From positions 558,001 to 622,000 of the forward strand of contig NZ_OY787456.1 of assembly GCF_963678875.1 (NCBI RefSeq): DNA of 64,000 nt. Direction: 5' to 3'. Origin of the DNA: an uncultured Hyphomonas sp. Its GTDB lineage: Bacteria > Pseudomonadota > Alphaproteobacteria > Caulobacterales > Hyphomonadaceae. Position numbers and translations under genes: made by a program. The first letter of the stretch is position 1; every line of letters starts with the position of its first letter. The notes below the pieces were generated by a model. The model saw nothing but the letters and a program-made list of their open reading frames with translations, was not told where the DNA came from and did no database searches. Below are positions 40,091-48,346 of this stretch, in pieces.

Positions 40091-40821
40091 ACGGGTTTCC
40101 GGTAGACGGAAATGTGCATCCGGCTGTCGGCGGTGAATGCCGATTTGTCCCAGCCGCCCCAGCGGGTTTCCAACTCCAACCCGGCAAGCTGTGCCATCAG
40201 ATCCGTTTCCTGCGGCCAGGCATAGCGCATCGGCAATGGCGTCAGCTGTGTTCCGCGGGACGTCACCCGCAGGACCTGATAATCGATGCGCTGCGTGACC
40301 GGATCATGGATGGCGGCCTCCAGAGCGAGGGCGCCGAAACTGATATGGCGCGGCTTCACGCTGCGATGATCATGGAACTGGGAGAGATCCGGCACGAAGG
40401 CTTCGACCAGGAACGCGCCGCCGGGTGCGAGCATGTCGGCGGCATTGCGGAAGCACTTCACCTGCGCCGCCTGGCTGGTCAGATTGTAGAGCGTGTTGAA
40501 GATCAGGAAGGCGAAGTCGAACGTCCCTTCGGCTTTGACTTCCGACATGTCTCCGATGGTGACGGGAATGTCCTGCCCGCCCGGTTTCTCACGTAGCTTC
40601 TCCACCATCAGGGGCGAGGCTTCGATCCCTTCAATGTTGCAGCCGCGCGCAGCAAGCGGCAAGGCAACGCGGCCTGTGCCGATCGCGAACTCCAGCGTGC
40701 GAACGGACAAGGCAAATTCAGAGAGCAGATCAATAGCGGCTTCTGTCGTGCCGGGATTGTGAAGCAAATCATAGTCGTCGGCATTCAGTTCGCCGAACGT
40801 TTCCGGGCCGTAGTTCTTCAT
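40087..40821 (-). CDS. Class I SAM-dependent methyltransferase
   Basis: Protein of 244 residues with a SAM-binding region TLEFAIGTGRVALPLAARG (motif I variant FAIGTGR) and IEGIEASPLMVEKLRE (motif II). FDFAFLIFNTLYNL is motif IV. The C-terminal part carries beta-type sequence typical of small-molecule methyltransferases. It converges on the EVE gene, their stops overlapping by four bases. Substrate unknown. Confidence 0.85.
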   Translation of the reverse strand: MKNYGPETFGELNADDYDLLHNPGTTEAAIDLLSEFALSVRTLEFAIGTGRVALPLAARGCNIEGIEASPLMVEKLREKPGGQDIPVTIGDMSEVKAEGTFDFAFLIFNTLYNLTSQAAQVKCFRNAADMLAPGGAFLVEAFVPDLSQFHDHRSVKPRHISFGALALEAAIHDPVTQRIDYQVLRVTSRGTQLTPLPMRYAWPQETDLMAQLAGLELETRWGGWDKSAFTADSRMHISVYRKPV

Positions 40822-40902
40822 GGCTGCACAAGATCAGGGGACAGATAAACCATGGCGCAGCCCATAGCACGGCAAAGGGCTCAATGCGAGGTTGATTTTT
40901 GC

Positions 40903-41433
40903 TTATCCCCGATTGCCCTCTTCGAAACTGGCGAGGGTCCATTCCGCGAACTGCGCAAGGTTGCCGCCACTGAAGAGGAAGCCGGCGACACCCGCCGCGC
41001 GGGCGGCCTGCATGTCCGCTTCCTTGTCGCCGATCATGAAGCTCAGCTCCCGCCTGACCGGAAAGTCCGACATGGCGTGCAGCAGCATGCCGGGTTTCGG
41101 TTTCCGGTCGAAACTGTCTTTCCGGTAGGCGGGGTTTTCGCCTTCCTCGTGATAGGGGCAGTAGTAGATCCGGTCGATGTGGGCCCCCGCCCTGGCGAGC
41201 TCCGCCTGCATCCATTCATGCAAGGTGCGCATGTCCGCTTCGGTGTAATAGTTGCGCGCGATGCCGGACTGGTTGGTGACCACGAAGACATACCAGCCGC
41301 GCCGGTTGAACGCGGCGATCGTCTGTGCGGCGCCCTCGACCCACTCGAAATCCTCGATGCGGCTGACATAGCCCTTGTCGACGTTGATCACGCCGTCACG
41401 GTCGAGGAACAGGGCAGGGCGCAGGTCAGCCAT
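40903..41433 (-). CDS. gmhB: D,D-heptose 1,7-bisphosphate phosphatase-like HAD protein
   Basis: HAD phosphatase of 176 residues. Motif I is FLDRDGVIN, motif II VVTNQSGIARNYY, the zinc-site region is YYCPYHEEGENPAYRK, and motif III/IV are DRKPKPGML and MIGDKEADMQAA. These match GmhB, which dephosphorylates the heptose bisphosphate used for lipopolysaccharide core. The zinc loop CPYHEEGE lacks the usual second Cys pair, a known variation. Start could be ATG 41433 or 41454; neither has a clear binding site. No other heptose gene is near. Confidence 0.87.
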   Translation of the reverse strand: MADLRPALFLDRDGVINVDKGYVSRIEDFEWVEGAAQTIAAFNRRGWYVFVVTNQSGIARNYYTEADMRTLHEWMQAELARAGAHIDRIYYCPYHEEGENPAYRKDSFDRKPKPGMLLHAMSDFPVRRELSFMIGDKEADMQAARAAGVAGFLFSGGNLAQFAEWTLASFEEGNRG

Positions 41434-41546
41434 CGCGCCGGTCTTTGCCTGCATCCCCGGACGCTGGCAACTGCTGCGCATGCTGGCAGGGCTGGACGTC
41501 AGCGGGAAGACGGCGTTTGTTGCAGTCCTGCCGGGAGATTGTGCCG

Positions 41547-41801
41547 ATGGGGTTTCTTGTGTCCATTCTGCTGAGTGCCCTGGGCGGTGTGGCTGCCGGT
41601 CTGGGCGCTGCGCGCCTCATTCGCGGGAACATGACCGGCGGATTGCTGGGCGGCATGATCGGCGCGATGGCGGTGTACTTCTATCTGAATCCTGCGTCCG
41701 AGGGCGTGCCGCCGAAAGCGATGCTGGCCTTGCTGCAAGGCGCCGCGGGAGGCGCCGTGCTCGGTCTCGCAGGTGGCTTCATGATGCGGAAGAAGACCTG
41801 A
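41547..41801 (+). CDS. Small Gly/Ala-rich membrane protein, 84 residues
   Basis: Two to three short hydrophobic segments (FLVSILLSALGGVAAGLGAA; GGLLGGMIGAMAVYFYL; GAAGGAVLGLAGGFMM) with a polar connector and a basic MRKKT end. GGGAGA precedes ATG 41547 by nine bases. Function unknown; it is divergent from gmhB and its stop lies four bases before the convergent MFS gene. Confidence 0.7.
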   Translation: MGFLVSILLSALGGVAAGLGAARLIRGNMTGGLLGGMIGAMAVYFYLNPASEGVPPKAMLALLQGAAGGAVLGLAGGFMMRKKT

Positions 41802-41804
41802 CGC

Positions 41805-43058
41805 CTATTCGGCTGAAGACGGGATGGCATCCCGATTGATCGCCACGCCGCGCATGAAAGGCGCGAGCGAGAGCAGCGTCAGAACGCCGGCGAGCAGGAA
41901 CGCCGCCCCGGCGAAGTGCACAGCAGCGCCCTCGTGCGTGAAGGCGAACAGCACGCCATTCATAGTAAGCGGGCCGATGATCATTGCCATCGCATTCAGG
42001 CTCGAGGAGGCGCCCTGCAGCTCGCCTTGTGCGTTGGCCGGGGTCACCGTGGACATCAGGGAGTTCAGTGCCGGCGAGGCAACGCCGCCGAGCGCGCCGA
42101 ACGGAACGATCGCGTACACCATCCAGCCATGGCTGGCGAAGGCAAAAGCGATCAGCGTCACGATGTTCACGCCGAAACCGAGCAGGGCTGTCTTCACCGT
42201 GCCGATCCGGTCGAGGATCAGGCCCATGAGGCCCGCCTGCACCACAGCGGCGCCGACGCCGACCAGGCCAAGCGAGAAGCCGATTTCCTTCGGCGTCCAG
42301 TCGTACCGGATTTCGGAATAGACGTTCCAGGTCGACGGGAAGACCGTATGTGCCAGCATGAAGATGCCTGCCGCGATCAGGAACCAGCCAACATGCGGCA
42401 GCTTCGAGAAATGCTTCGCGGCGCCCAGCGGATTGGCGCGCCGGATGTCAAACGCGCGGCGGTTCTCCGGCGCCAGCGATTCCGGCAAGACGATCAGGCC
42501 GTAGAGGAAATTCACCAGGGCGAGGCCAGCGCCCGCAAAGAAAGGCGCACGCGGGTCGATTTCTCCCAGGAAACCGCCAAGCACCGGACCGAAGACAAAG
42601 CCGAACCCGAAGGCCGCTCCGATCATGCCGAAGGCGCGGCCGCGATCGGCTGGCGTTGTGACGTCAGCGATATAGGCGTTCGCGGTGGAATGGGTCGCCC
42701 CCGAAATGCCGGAGAGTGCCCGGCCAAGGAACAACAGCCAGATATTGTGGGCAAAGCCCATGATCAGGAAATCAATCGCCAGTGTGAAGATCGACGCCAG
42801 AAGAACAGGCCGCCTGCCGAATTTGTCCGACAGGGCGCCCATGACCGGTCCGAACAGGAAGTTCATCACGGCATAGGTGGCGGCCAGGGGGCCGAGCCAC
42901 AGCGTCGCCTCTTCCGATGTGACATGGGCCAGTTCGCGGACAAGGGCCGGGACGACGGGAATGATCAGGCCAAAGGCCAGCATGTCCAGCGCGACCGTCA
43001 CGATCACGAAGAAGAAGGCATTCTTGCCGTGTTTCCGGGGAGAGGCACTGTCGGACAT
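41805..43058 (-). CDS. Tet-type (TCR) MFS efflux transporter
   Basis: Twelve-helix drug:H+ antiporter of 417 residues. The conserved loop GALSDKFGRRPVLLAS between helices 2 and 3 and LGRALSGISGATHSTANAYIADVTTPADRGRAFG match the TetA-like DHA1 group; LDMLAFGLIIPVVPAL in helix 1 is equally typical. Many chromosomal relatives are housekeeping exporters, so resistance to tetracycline cannot be assumed. No TetR gene is adjacent. Confidence 0.92.
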   Translation of the reverse strand: MSDSASPRKHGKNAFFFVIVTVALDMLAFGLIIPVVPALVRELAHVTSEEATLWLGPLAATYAVMNFLFGPVMGALSDKFGRRPVLLASIFTLAIDFLIMGFAHNIWLLFLGRALSGISGATHSTANAYIADVTTPADRGRAFGMIGAAFGFGFVFGPVLGGFLGEIDPRAPFFAGAGLALVNFLYGLIVLPESLAPENRRAFDIRRANPLGAAKHFSKLPHVGWFLIAAGIFMLAHTVFPSTWNVYSEIRYDWTPKEIGFSLGLVGVGAAVVQAGLMGLILDRIGTVKTALLGFGVNIVTLIAFAFASHGWMVYAIVPFGALGGVASPALNSLMSTVTPANAQGELQGASSSLNAMAMIIGPLTMNGVLFAFTHEGAAVHFAGAAFLLAGVLTLLSLAPFMRGVAINRDAIPSSAE

Positions 43059-43130
43059 GGCAGGCAGGTTTGGCCTCGCCCGCCGGAAGGGTCAATCGGT
43101 TTTGACGCATCGGCATGGATTGCCGGATGC

Positions 43131-43772
43131 ATGGCTGAGGCGCAGTATGAGGGCATGACGGAGGGCATTCCGATCACGCGGCATCCGGCTCCGCCGGAAC
43201 AGGTCGAGCGCATCCGCACCGCAGTTCGTGGGGCGGAGATGCTGCGCGATTCCCGTCTTGCCCGGCCAGAGGATGCCGAAGGGCTCCATGCCCTGTTTGC
43301 TGAGCCGAAGGTCAACGCACCGATCTATTCCCTGCCGCGGCCGCTGAATGTGGAGAACGTCCGCAAGTTTATCGAAGACCATCTGGCCCAGCGCGCGCGA
43401 GGGGAGGGATTGCTGTTCGTGCGGGATGAGGGGGAGGGCCGGATCATGGGCTATTCCGATATCCAGGTCTGGCCGGAATGGTCCGCAGGGGAGATCGCCG
43501 GCGGCCTCCACCCTTCGCTGCACTCAAGGGGGAGCGGGACGCAAGGTGCCGCGCAAACGTTCACCTGGATGTTCGAAGTGCTGCATCTGGACCTGATCTG
43601 CGAGACGGCAAGCCTGGAGAATGTGATCACGCAGCGCATGCTGGACGGCATGGGCTTTCACCGTATGGGCCAGGTGACGTCCAGGCGGCCCGACGGCACG
43701 ACGCGGGAATCTCTGGTCTGGGAAATGGGCCGGCAGGAATGGACTGGCTCTCGCGAGCCCCCCACCGGCTGA
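43131..43772 (+). CDS. GNAT-family N-acetyltransferase
   Basis: Protein of 213 residues similar to ribosomal-protein-type (RimJ/RimL) acetyltransferases. DSRLARPEDAEGLHALFAEP opens the fold, IMGYSDIQVWPEWSAGEIAGGLHPSLHSRGSGTQGAAQ contains the acetyl-CoA pyrophosphate loop (R-G-S-G-T-Q-G), and LICETASLENVITQRMLDGMGFHRMG is the last conserved block. The start is uncertain: ATG 43131 or ATG 43155, the latter just after GAGGG. Divergent from the MFS gene. Substrate unknown. Confidence 0.82.
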   Translation: MAEAQYEGMTEGIPITRHPAPPEQVERIRTAVRGAEMLRDSRLARPEDAEGLHALFAEPKVNAPIYSLPRPLNVENVRKFIEDHLAQRARGEGLLFVRDEGEGRIMGYSDIQVWPEWSAGEIAGGLHPSLHSRGSGTQGAAQTFTWMFEVLHLDLICETASLENVITQRMLDGMGFHRMGQVTSRRPDGTTRESLVWEMGRQEWTGSREPPTG

Positions 43773-43835
43773 CGCCTTAACAGAGCGGCCAATGCTGGAT
43801 ATGCATGAAACTTCCAGACTTGGAGGACGCGACAC

Positions 43836-44399
43836 GTGGGACTTTACATAACCGGCGCCATTCTGATCCTGCTGATCATCGGCGTGATCCTGATTTATAA
43901 CGGGCTCGTGCAGAAATCTCAGATGGCGGATAATGGCTGGTCCGATATCGACGTCCAGCTGAAGCGCCGGGCCAACCTGATCCCTCAGCTCGTCAACACC
44001 GTGCAGGGCTACGCCACGCACGAGCGGGAACTGTTCGCCGACATTGCAGAGAAGCGGGCGAAGGCGATGGCCGCTGGGGACGACCTTGCCAGCCGGGGCG
44101 AAGCGGAAAGCGAACTGTCCCGCCCCGTCGCAAAACTGATAGCCGTGGCGGAGGACTATCCCGACATGAAGGCCAGCCAGAACTTCCTGGACCTGCAGCA
44201 GGAGCTCGCCGACACCGAGGACAAGATCGAGATGGCGCGCCGCTTCTACAATGGCGCCGTGCGCGAGCTGAATACGCGAGTGCAGAGCTTTCCGGCGAAT
44301 ATGCTGGCCGGCATGTTCGGGTTCCGCACGCGCGAATTCTTCGAAGTCGCGATGGCCGAAAGGGCCGTGCCGAAAGTCGATCTCGGGGGCGCAAGCTGA
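43836..44399 (+). CDS. lemA: LemA family protein
   Basis: Membrane-anchored helical protein of 187 residues with one N-terminal transmembrane segment (ITGAILILLIIGVILIYNGLV) and the LemA core WSDIDVQLKRRANLIPQLVNTVQGYATHE. The C-terminal MARRFYNGAVRELNTRVQSFPANMLAGMFGF is equally diagnostic. Starts with GTG at 43836 after GGAGGACG. Its stop overlaps the DUF2207 start (TGATG); the lemA-DUF2207 or lemA-TPM pairing is widespread, but its function is not established. Confidence 0.93.
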   Translation: MGLYITGAILILLIIGVILIYNGLVQKSQMADNGWSDIDVQLKRRANLIPQLVNTVQGYATHERELFADIAEKRAKAMAAGDDLASRGEAESELSRPVAKLIAVAEDYPDMKASQNFLDLQQELADTEDKIEMARRFYNGAVRELNTRVQSFPANMLAGMFGFRTREFFEVAMAERAVPKVDLGGAS

Positions 44400-46108
44400 T
44401 GCTGCGCTACCTTCTGGGCGCGCTGGCCGCTTGCCTCTTCGTGCTGGCAGCAGGCGCGGAAGAAAAGATCAACCGCTTCGACGTCGGTATCCAGGTCCAG
44501 AAGGATGGCGACATCATCGTCACCGAGACGATCAATGTGACCGTCGAGGGCCGGGACATCCGCCGCGGGATTTTCCGCGATCTGCCGCGCTATTATGCCG
44601 ACGAGCTGAAGCCCGGAGACAAGCTGCCTTACCAATATGATGTGCGCCGTGTGCGCCGTGACGGCAGCCGGGAACCCTACACCGTCGAGCATGATGGCAA
44701 TGCCTATCGCATCCGGATCGGCGATGCCGATGTCCTGCTGGACTATGGCGACCACACCTATGTCATCGAATACGAGGTGAAGAACCAGATCCGGTATTTC
44801 GACAGTCATGACGAACTCTACTGGAACGTCACCGGCAATTACTGGCTGTTTCCAATCGAGGCGGCGTCTGCCCGGATCACGCTGCCGGACGGCGCAAGGG
44901 TGACAGAGGCCATTGCCTATACCGGCAAGTCCGGGGACGTGGGCCGGGACTATTCCTACCGGCAGGATGGCAGCGCGCTCATTTTCGAGACAACTCGTCC
45001 GATGGACCGGTTTGAAGGCATGACCGTGTCGGTCTCCATGCCGAAGGGCACGATTGCGCCGCCGTCCCTTGGCGACAAGGGCATGCTCTGGTGGTTGCGC
45101 AATGGCGCGCTTGCCATACTGGTCGCATCATTCTGCGGCGTGTTCTGGTTCCTGATGTCGGGATTCCGGAAGGTCGGGCAGGACCCGCCCAAGGGACCGG
45201 TGTTCCCCCACTATGAGCCTCCGGAAGGCTATTCCCCCGCCGCGGTCCACTACATTTTCTTTCGCGGCCTGCGTGGCCATGGGGCGCTGATTTCCACCCT
45301 GATCGGCATGGGTGTGAAGGGATTGGTGGACATTGATGCTTCGAGCAAGAAGGAAACCACGCTGACGCGAAAACAGGGTGGCAATGCTGCGATCACGCCT
45401 GATGAGGCAATCCTCGATGCCGGACTGTTTGGCGGCCGGTCCGAACGTACGCTCGGCGGAAAGTATGATGCGAGCTTCACTTCCGCATACCAGAAATTCC
45501 GTAGAGCCTTGTCGCGAAAGTATGGCAGCGCCTATTTCCGCTGGAATATCGGGTACACGCTCGCCGCGGCTGTGATGACCTTCGTGGCAGTGGCGTTCGC
45601 AATTTCCCAGGCAACCAACTGGTCCGGCTGGCATACGCTGGTGGTTCTGGCATTTGCGGGGCTGAACGGGCTCTTCATATATCTGATGCCGGCGCCAACC
45701 GTGAAGGGGCAAAAAATCCGTACAGAGATCGAGGGGTTGAGGCTCTATCTTGAAACGGCTGAGAAGCTGCAAATGAACGCGGTGAAGGTCGGCAGCGATG
45801 CGCCGCCGCCGATGAGCCTGGAGCGGTATGAGCGCTTCCTGCCCTATGCCGTGGCGCTGAATGTCGAGAAACCGTGGACAAAGTACTTTGAGCACCAACT
45901 ACCGACCGAGGCCGCGAATTACTCGCCTGGCTGGGGACATTTTGGCAGCCGGTCCTTCAGCAATGTCGGCGGTATGAATGATGCCATCATGTCCAGCATG
46001 AGCACGGGCGTTTCCAGTTCCTTGCCACAAAGTTCAAGCTCCTCCGGTGGAGGAGGCGGCGGCTCGTCCGGTGGCGGCGGTGGTGGTGGCGGCGGTGGCG
46101 GCTGGTAA
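44399..46108 (+). CDS. DUF2207 membrane protein with Ser/Gly-rich tail
   Basis: Protein of 569 residues: signal peptide (MLRYLLGALAACLFVLAAGA), a periplasmic beta-rich domain (INRFDVGIQVQKDGDIIVTE; IRRGIFRDLPRYY) typical of DUF2207, a transmembrane helix near residues 230-255, a cytoplasmic domain, two more helices near 380-425, and a C-terminal Ser-then-Gly run ending in W. Translationally coupled to lemA. Gly-rich tails of this kind are common in the family. Function unknown; envelope stress or surface roles have been suggested for relatives. Confidence 0.9.
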   Translation: MLRYLLGALAACLFVLAAGAEEKINRFDVGIQVQKDGDIIVTETINVTVEGRDIRRGIFRDLPRYYADELKPGDKLPYQYDVRRVRRDGSREPYTVEHDGNAYRIRIGDADVLLDYGDHTYVIEYEVKNQIRYFDSHDELYWNVTGNYWLFPIEAASARITLPDGARVTEAIAYTGKSGDVGRDYSYRQDGSALIFETTRPMDRFEGMTVSVSMPKGTIAPPSLGDKGMLWWLRNGALAILVASFCGVFWFLMSGFRKVGQDPPKGPVFPHYEPPEGYSPAAVHYIFFRGLRGHGALISTLIGMGVKGLVDIDASSKKETTLTRKQGGNAAITPDEAILDAGLFGGRSERTLGGKYDASFTSAYQKFRRALSRKYGSAYFRWNIGYTLAAAVMTFVAVAFAISQATNWSGWHTLVVLAFAGLNGLFIYLMPAPTVKGQKIRTEIEGLRLYLETAEKLQMNAVKVGSDAPPPMSLERYERFLPYAVALNVEKPWTKYFEHQLPTEAANYSPGWGHFGSRSFSNVGGMNDAIMSSMSTGVSSSLPQSSSSSGGGGGGSSGGGGGGGGGGGW

Positions 46109-46228
46109 AATATTCTGCATGCCGCGAGATAGGAAAAATGAAATTTTCGAGGCAGTGCAATTTTATGATTGCGTGAGAAGAAAAGTGAGATTACGGGGCG
46201 AAAATACACCGGACTCGCGAGGCGCCTC

Positions 46229-46606
46229 ATGTCTGTTACGCACTTCCTCATCGAGATTTCCGGCTGGGCCGGGGCTGTTCTCATCCTGATCGCATATCTG
46301 CTTCTTTCCGCCGGGAAGATGGATGGCCGTTCGAAAGCCTACCAGGTCATGAATGCGGTCGGTGCGACCGGCTTCATCATCAACAGTGGGTACAATGGGG
46401 CGATCCCGTCGACCACGATCAATGTGATCTGGGTCGGTATCAGCATTTATGCGCTGTGGCAGGGACGCCGACTGACGGAACGTCCGGGCACGCCCTACCT
46501 CTCAGAAGAGGCCGCCGCGGCCGATGCCGGCGGCGAAACGTTTGGCGCCATCCCGGGTTTCACCCATCTTGATGACGTCCAGGCCGCCTGCGATCTCCCG
46601 GCGTAA
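46229..46606 (+). CDS. Small membrane protein, CBU_0592-like
   Basis: Protein of 125 residues with three hydrophobic segments (ISGWAGAVLILIAYLLLSAG; GATGFIINSGYNGAIP; INVIWVGISIYALW). The GWAGAVLIL and YQVMNAVGA blocks recall the CBU_0592 small membrane family. The last 35 codons overlap the 3' end of the convergent crotonase gene by 105 bases, so the tail after WQGRR is probably poorly conserved. ATG 46229 follows CGAGGCGCCTC. The 120 bases upstream are AT-rich. Confidence 0.7.
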   Translation: MSVTHFLIEISGWAGAVLILIAYLLLSAGKMDGRSKAYQVMNAVGATGFIINSGYNGAIPSTTINVIWVGISIYALWQGRRLTERPGTPYLSEEAAAADAGGETFGAIPGFTHLDDVQAACDLPA

Positions 46607-47278
46607 GGCTTCGTCCATCGGTAGCGACCACTGCGCCAAGGCCGAGGCGCGGTCTGTCCGCATGCAGAATTGCGGGAATGCGGCGATGCGCCGGGCGACG
46701 TCCAGGGCCATGGGTAAGGCGCCTTCTTCGTCCGAGACATAGTTGGCGAGCCCGAAGGAGAGGGCCTCTTCCGCGCCGACTTCCCGGCCTGTGAGGATCA
46801 TGTCCATTGCCCGGGACGCGCCGATCAGCCGGGGCAACCGGATCGTGCCGCCATCGATCAGCGGTACGCCGAACCGGCGGCAGAAGACGCCGAACTTTGC
46901 GCCCGGAGAGGCCACCCGCAAATCACACCAGCAAGCCAGCTCCAGCCCGCCGGCGACGGCATAACCATCCACCGCGGCGATCACGGGCTTGGTGAGCTCC
47001 AGCCGTGACGGGCCCATTGGACCGTAATCACCGTCAGGCAAGGATTTGTTGCCGCGCCCTTCTGCAACCGCCTTCAGGTCGGCGCCGGCGCAGAAGTTTC
47101 CGTTCGCGCCCGTCAGGATCGCCACGGATAGGGCATCATCCGTATCGAAGGCCTTGAACGCATCGTAGAGTGCATCGGCCGTGGGCCGGTCCACGGCATT
47201 TCGTGCCTGCGGGCGGTCGATTGTGACGATGAAGATGTCGCCGTCTGTTGCGGTTCGGATGCCGGAAGGAGCGGGCAT
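46502..47278 (-). CDS. Crotonase-family protein with one catalytic Glu replaced
   Basis: Enoyl-CoA hydratase/isomerase superfamily protein of 258 residues. The oxyanion-hole segment NFCAGADLKAV and GYAVAGGLELACWCD are present, with E113 at the first catalytic position. At the second (about residue 134) the usual GQPE is replaced by FGVFCRRFGVPLIDGG, so the second glutamate is missing. It is therefore probably not a classical hydratase. It precedes no other beta-oxidation gene; two alpha/beta hydrolases lie upstream on the same strand. Confidence 0.88.
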   Translation of the reverse strand: MPAPSGIRTATDGDIFIVTIDRPQARNAVDRPTADALYDAFKAFDTDDALSVAILTGANGNFCAGADLKAVAEGRGNKSLPDGDYGPMGPSRLELTKPVIAAVDGYAVAGGLELACWCDLRVASPGAKFGVFCRRFGVPLIDGGTIRLPRLIGASRAMDMILTGREVGAEEALSFGLANYVSDEEGALPMALDVARRIAAFPQFCMRTDRASALAQWSLPMDEALRREIAGGLDVIKMGETRDGAKRFAAGIGRGGLF

Positions 47279-47387
47279 GATCTTTTCTCTCAGTGTCTAG
47301 CGATTGAGCCAGGCGAAGTTCTGGCGCAGGAAGGCCTCGCCGCCGGTCCTTCGGTCAGCCATAAGTCTGTGTCGACCGGTTCCAGCA

Positions 47388-48299
47388 TCATGCCGGTCCG
47401 GATGGCGCCGTCTGACCCAGGAAGGGGACGATGCGGTTCAGCAGGACCGGCATCACGGCCTCCGGCAAGTCATGGCCCCATTTGCCGATGATATCGATCT
47501 TTGCGCCGGGCACGCGCCGGGCGATGTCCTCACCGGCGGCTGGCAGGATCAGCGTGTCCATTTCGCCATGCAGAACCAATGTCGGCACATCCAGGCTGCC
47601 GAGGCGGTCGTGCCAGCGCGGCTGAGCCAGGATCGCAGCATATTGCCGGGCGACACCCATGGGCCGGTCGGACCGCTGCATCGCCGCAATCGCGTTCGTG
47701 CGGATCTCGTCATCCGGTGTGCGGACGTCCGGATGGGACCCATACACGGCCCGGCCTTTGACGGCGAGTTCCGCGATCGCGTCAGGCGTGCGTTCCTCCG
47801 GAACGGCAGTCAGCGCAGCGGTCGCCTCCGGCGTCGCCGGCGGCAGGGCTGGATCGCCGGACGTTGTCATCACCGGAATCAGCGTGCGCACACGCTCCGG
47901 ATGGTTCAGCGCCATCAGCTGCACGATCATGCCGCCCATGGAGATGCCCATGACATCCGCCTTGTCTGCGCCGAGCGCTTCGATCAGAGCGGCAGCATCT
48001 GCCGCCATGTCGTCCAGCAGGTAGGGCACTTTTTCGTGCATAGGTTCGCCGGCCGCGATGCCTTTCACGATGTCACGTGGGGAAGGCGGAACCTGACCTT
48101 CGAATTCGGTGGTCAGGCCGATGTCGCGATTGTCAAAAATCACGACCCGACGGCCTGCATCCGTCAGCCCCCGGATCAGGCTTTCCGGCCAATTGATCAT
48201 CTGGCTCGAAAAACCCATGACGAGCAGAATGAGCGGATCGTCCTTGGATCCGAATTCCTCGTATTCGATCTCTATGCCGTTGGCCTTGATTTTCGCCAT
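47388..48299 (-). CDS. Alpha/beta hydrolase, tandem copy A
   Basis: Hydrolase of 303 residues. The nucleophile elbow is GISMGGMIVQLMALNHPERV, the acid lies in LHGEMDTLI and the His in GKWGHDLPEAV; FDNRDIGLTTEF precedes the oxyanion region. It is closely similar to copy B immediately upstream, sharing long blocks such as MAADAAALIEALGA and ALNHPERVRTL, so the pair arose by duplication. No signal peptide, hence cytoplasmic. Physiological ester unknown. Confidence 0.92.
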   Translation of the reverse strand: MAKIKANGIEIEYEEFGSKDDPLILLVMGFSSQMINWPESLIRGLTDAGRRVVIFDNRDIGLTTEFEGQVPPSPRDIVKGIAAGEPMHEKVPYLLDDMAADAAALIEALGADKADVMGISMGGMIVQLMALNHPERVRTLIPVMTTSGDPALPPATPEATAALTAVPEERTPDAIAELAVKGRAVYGSHPDVRTPDDEIRTNAIAAMQRSDRPMGVARQYAAILAQPRWHDRLGSLDVPTLVLHGEMDTLILPAAGEDIARRVPGAKIDIIGKWGHDLPEAVMPVLLNRIVPFLGQTAPSGPA

Positions 48300-48346
48300 G
48301 TCGTTCCTCCCGGGGATTTTGATTTATTGTGGCGGGTTTTGTTCGT

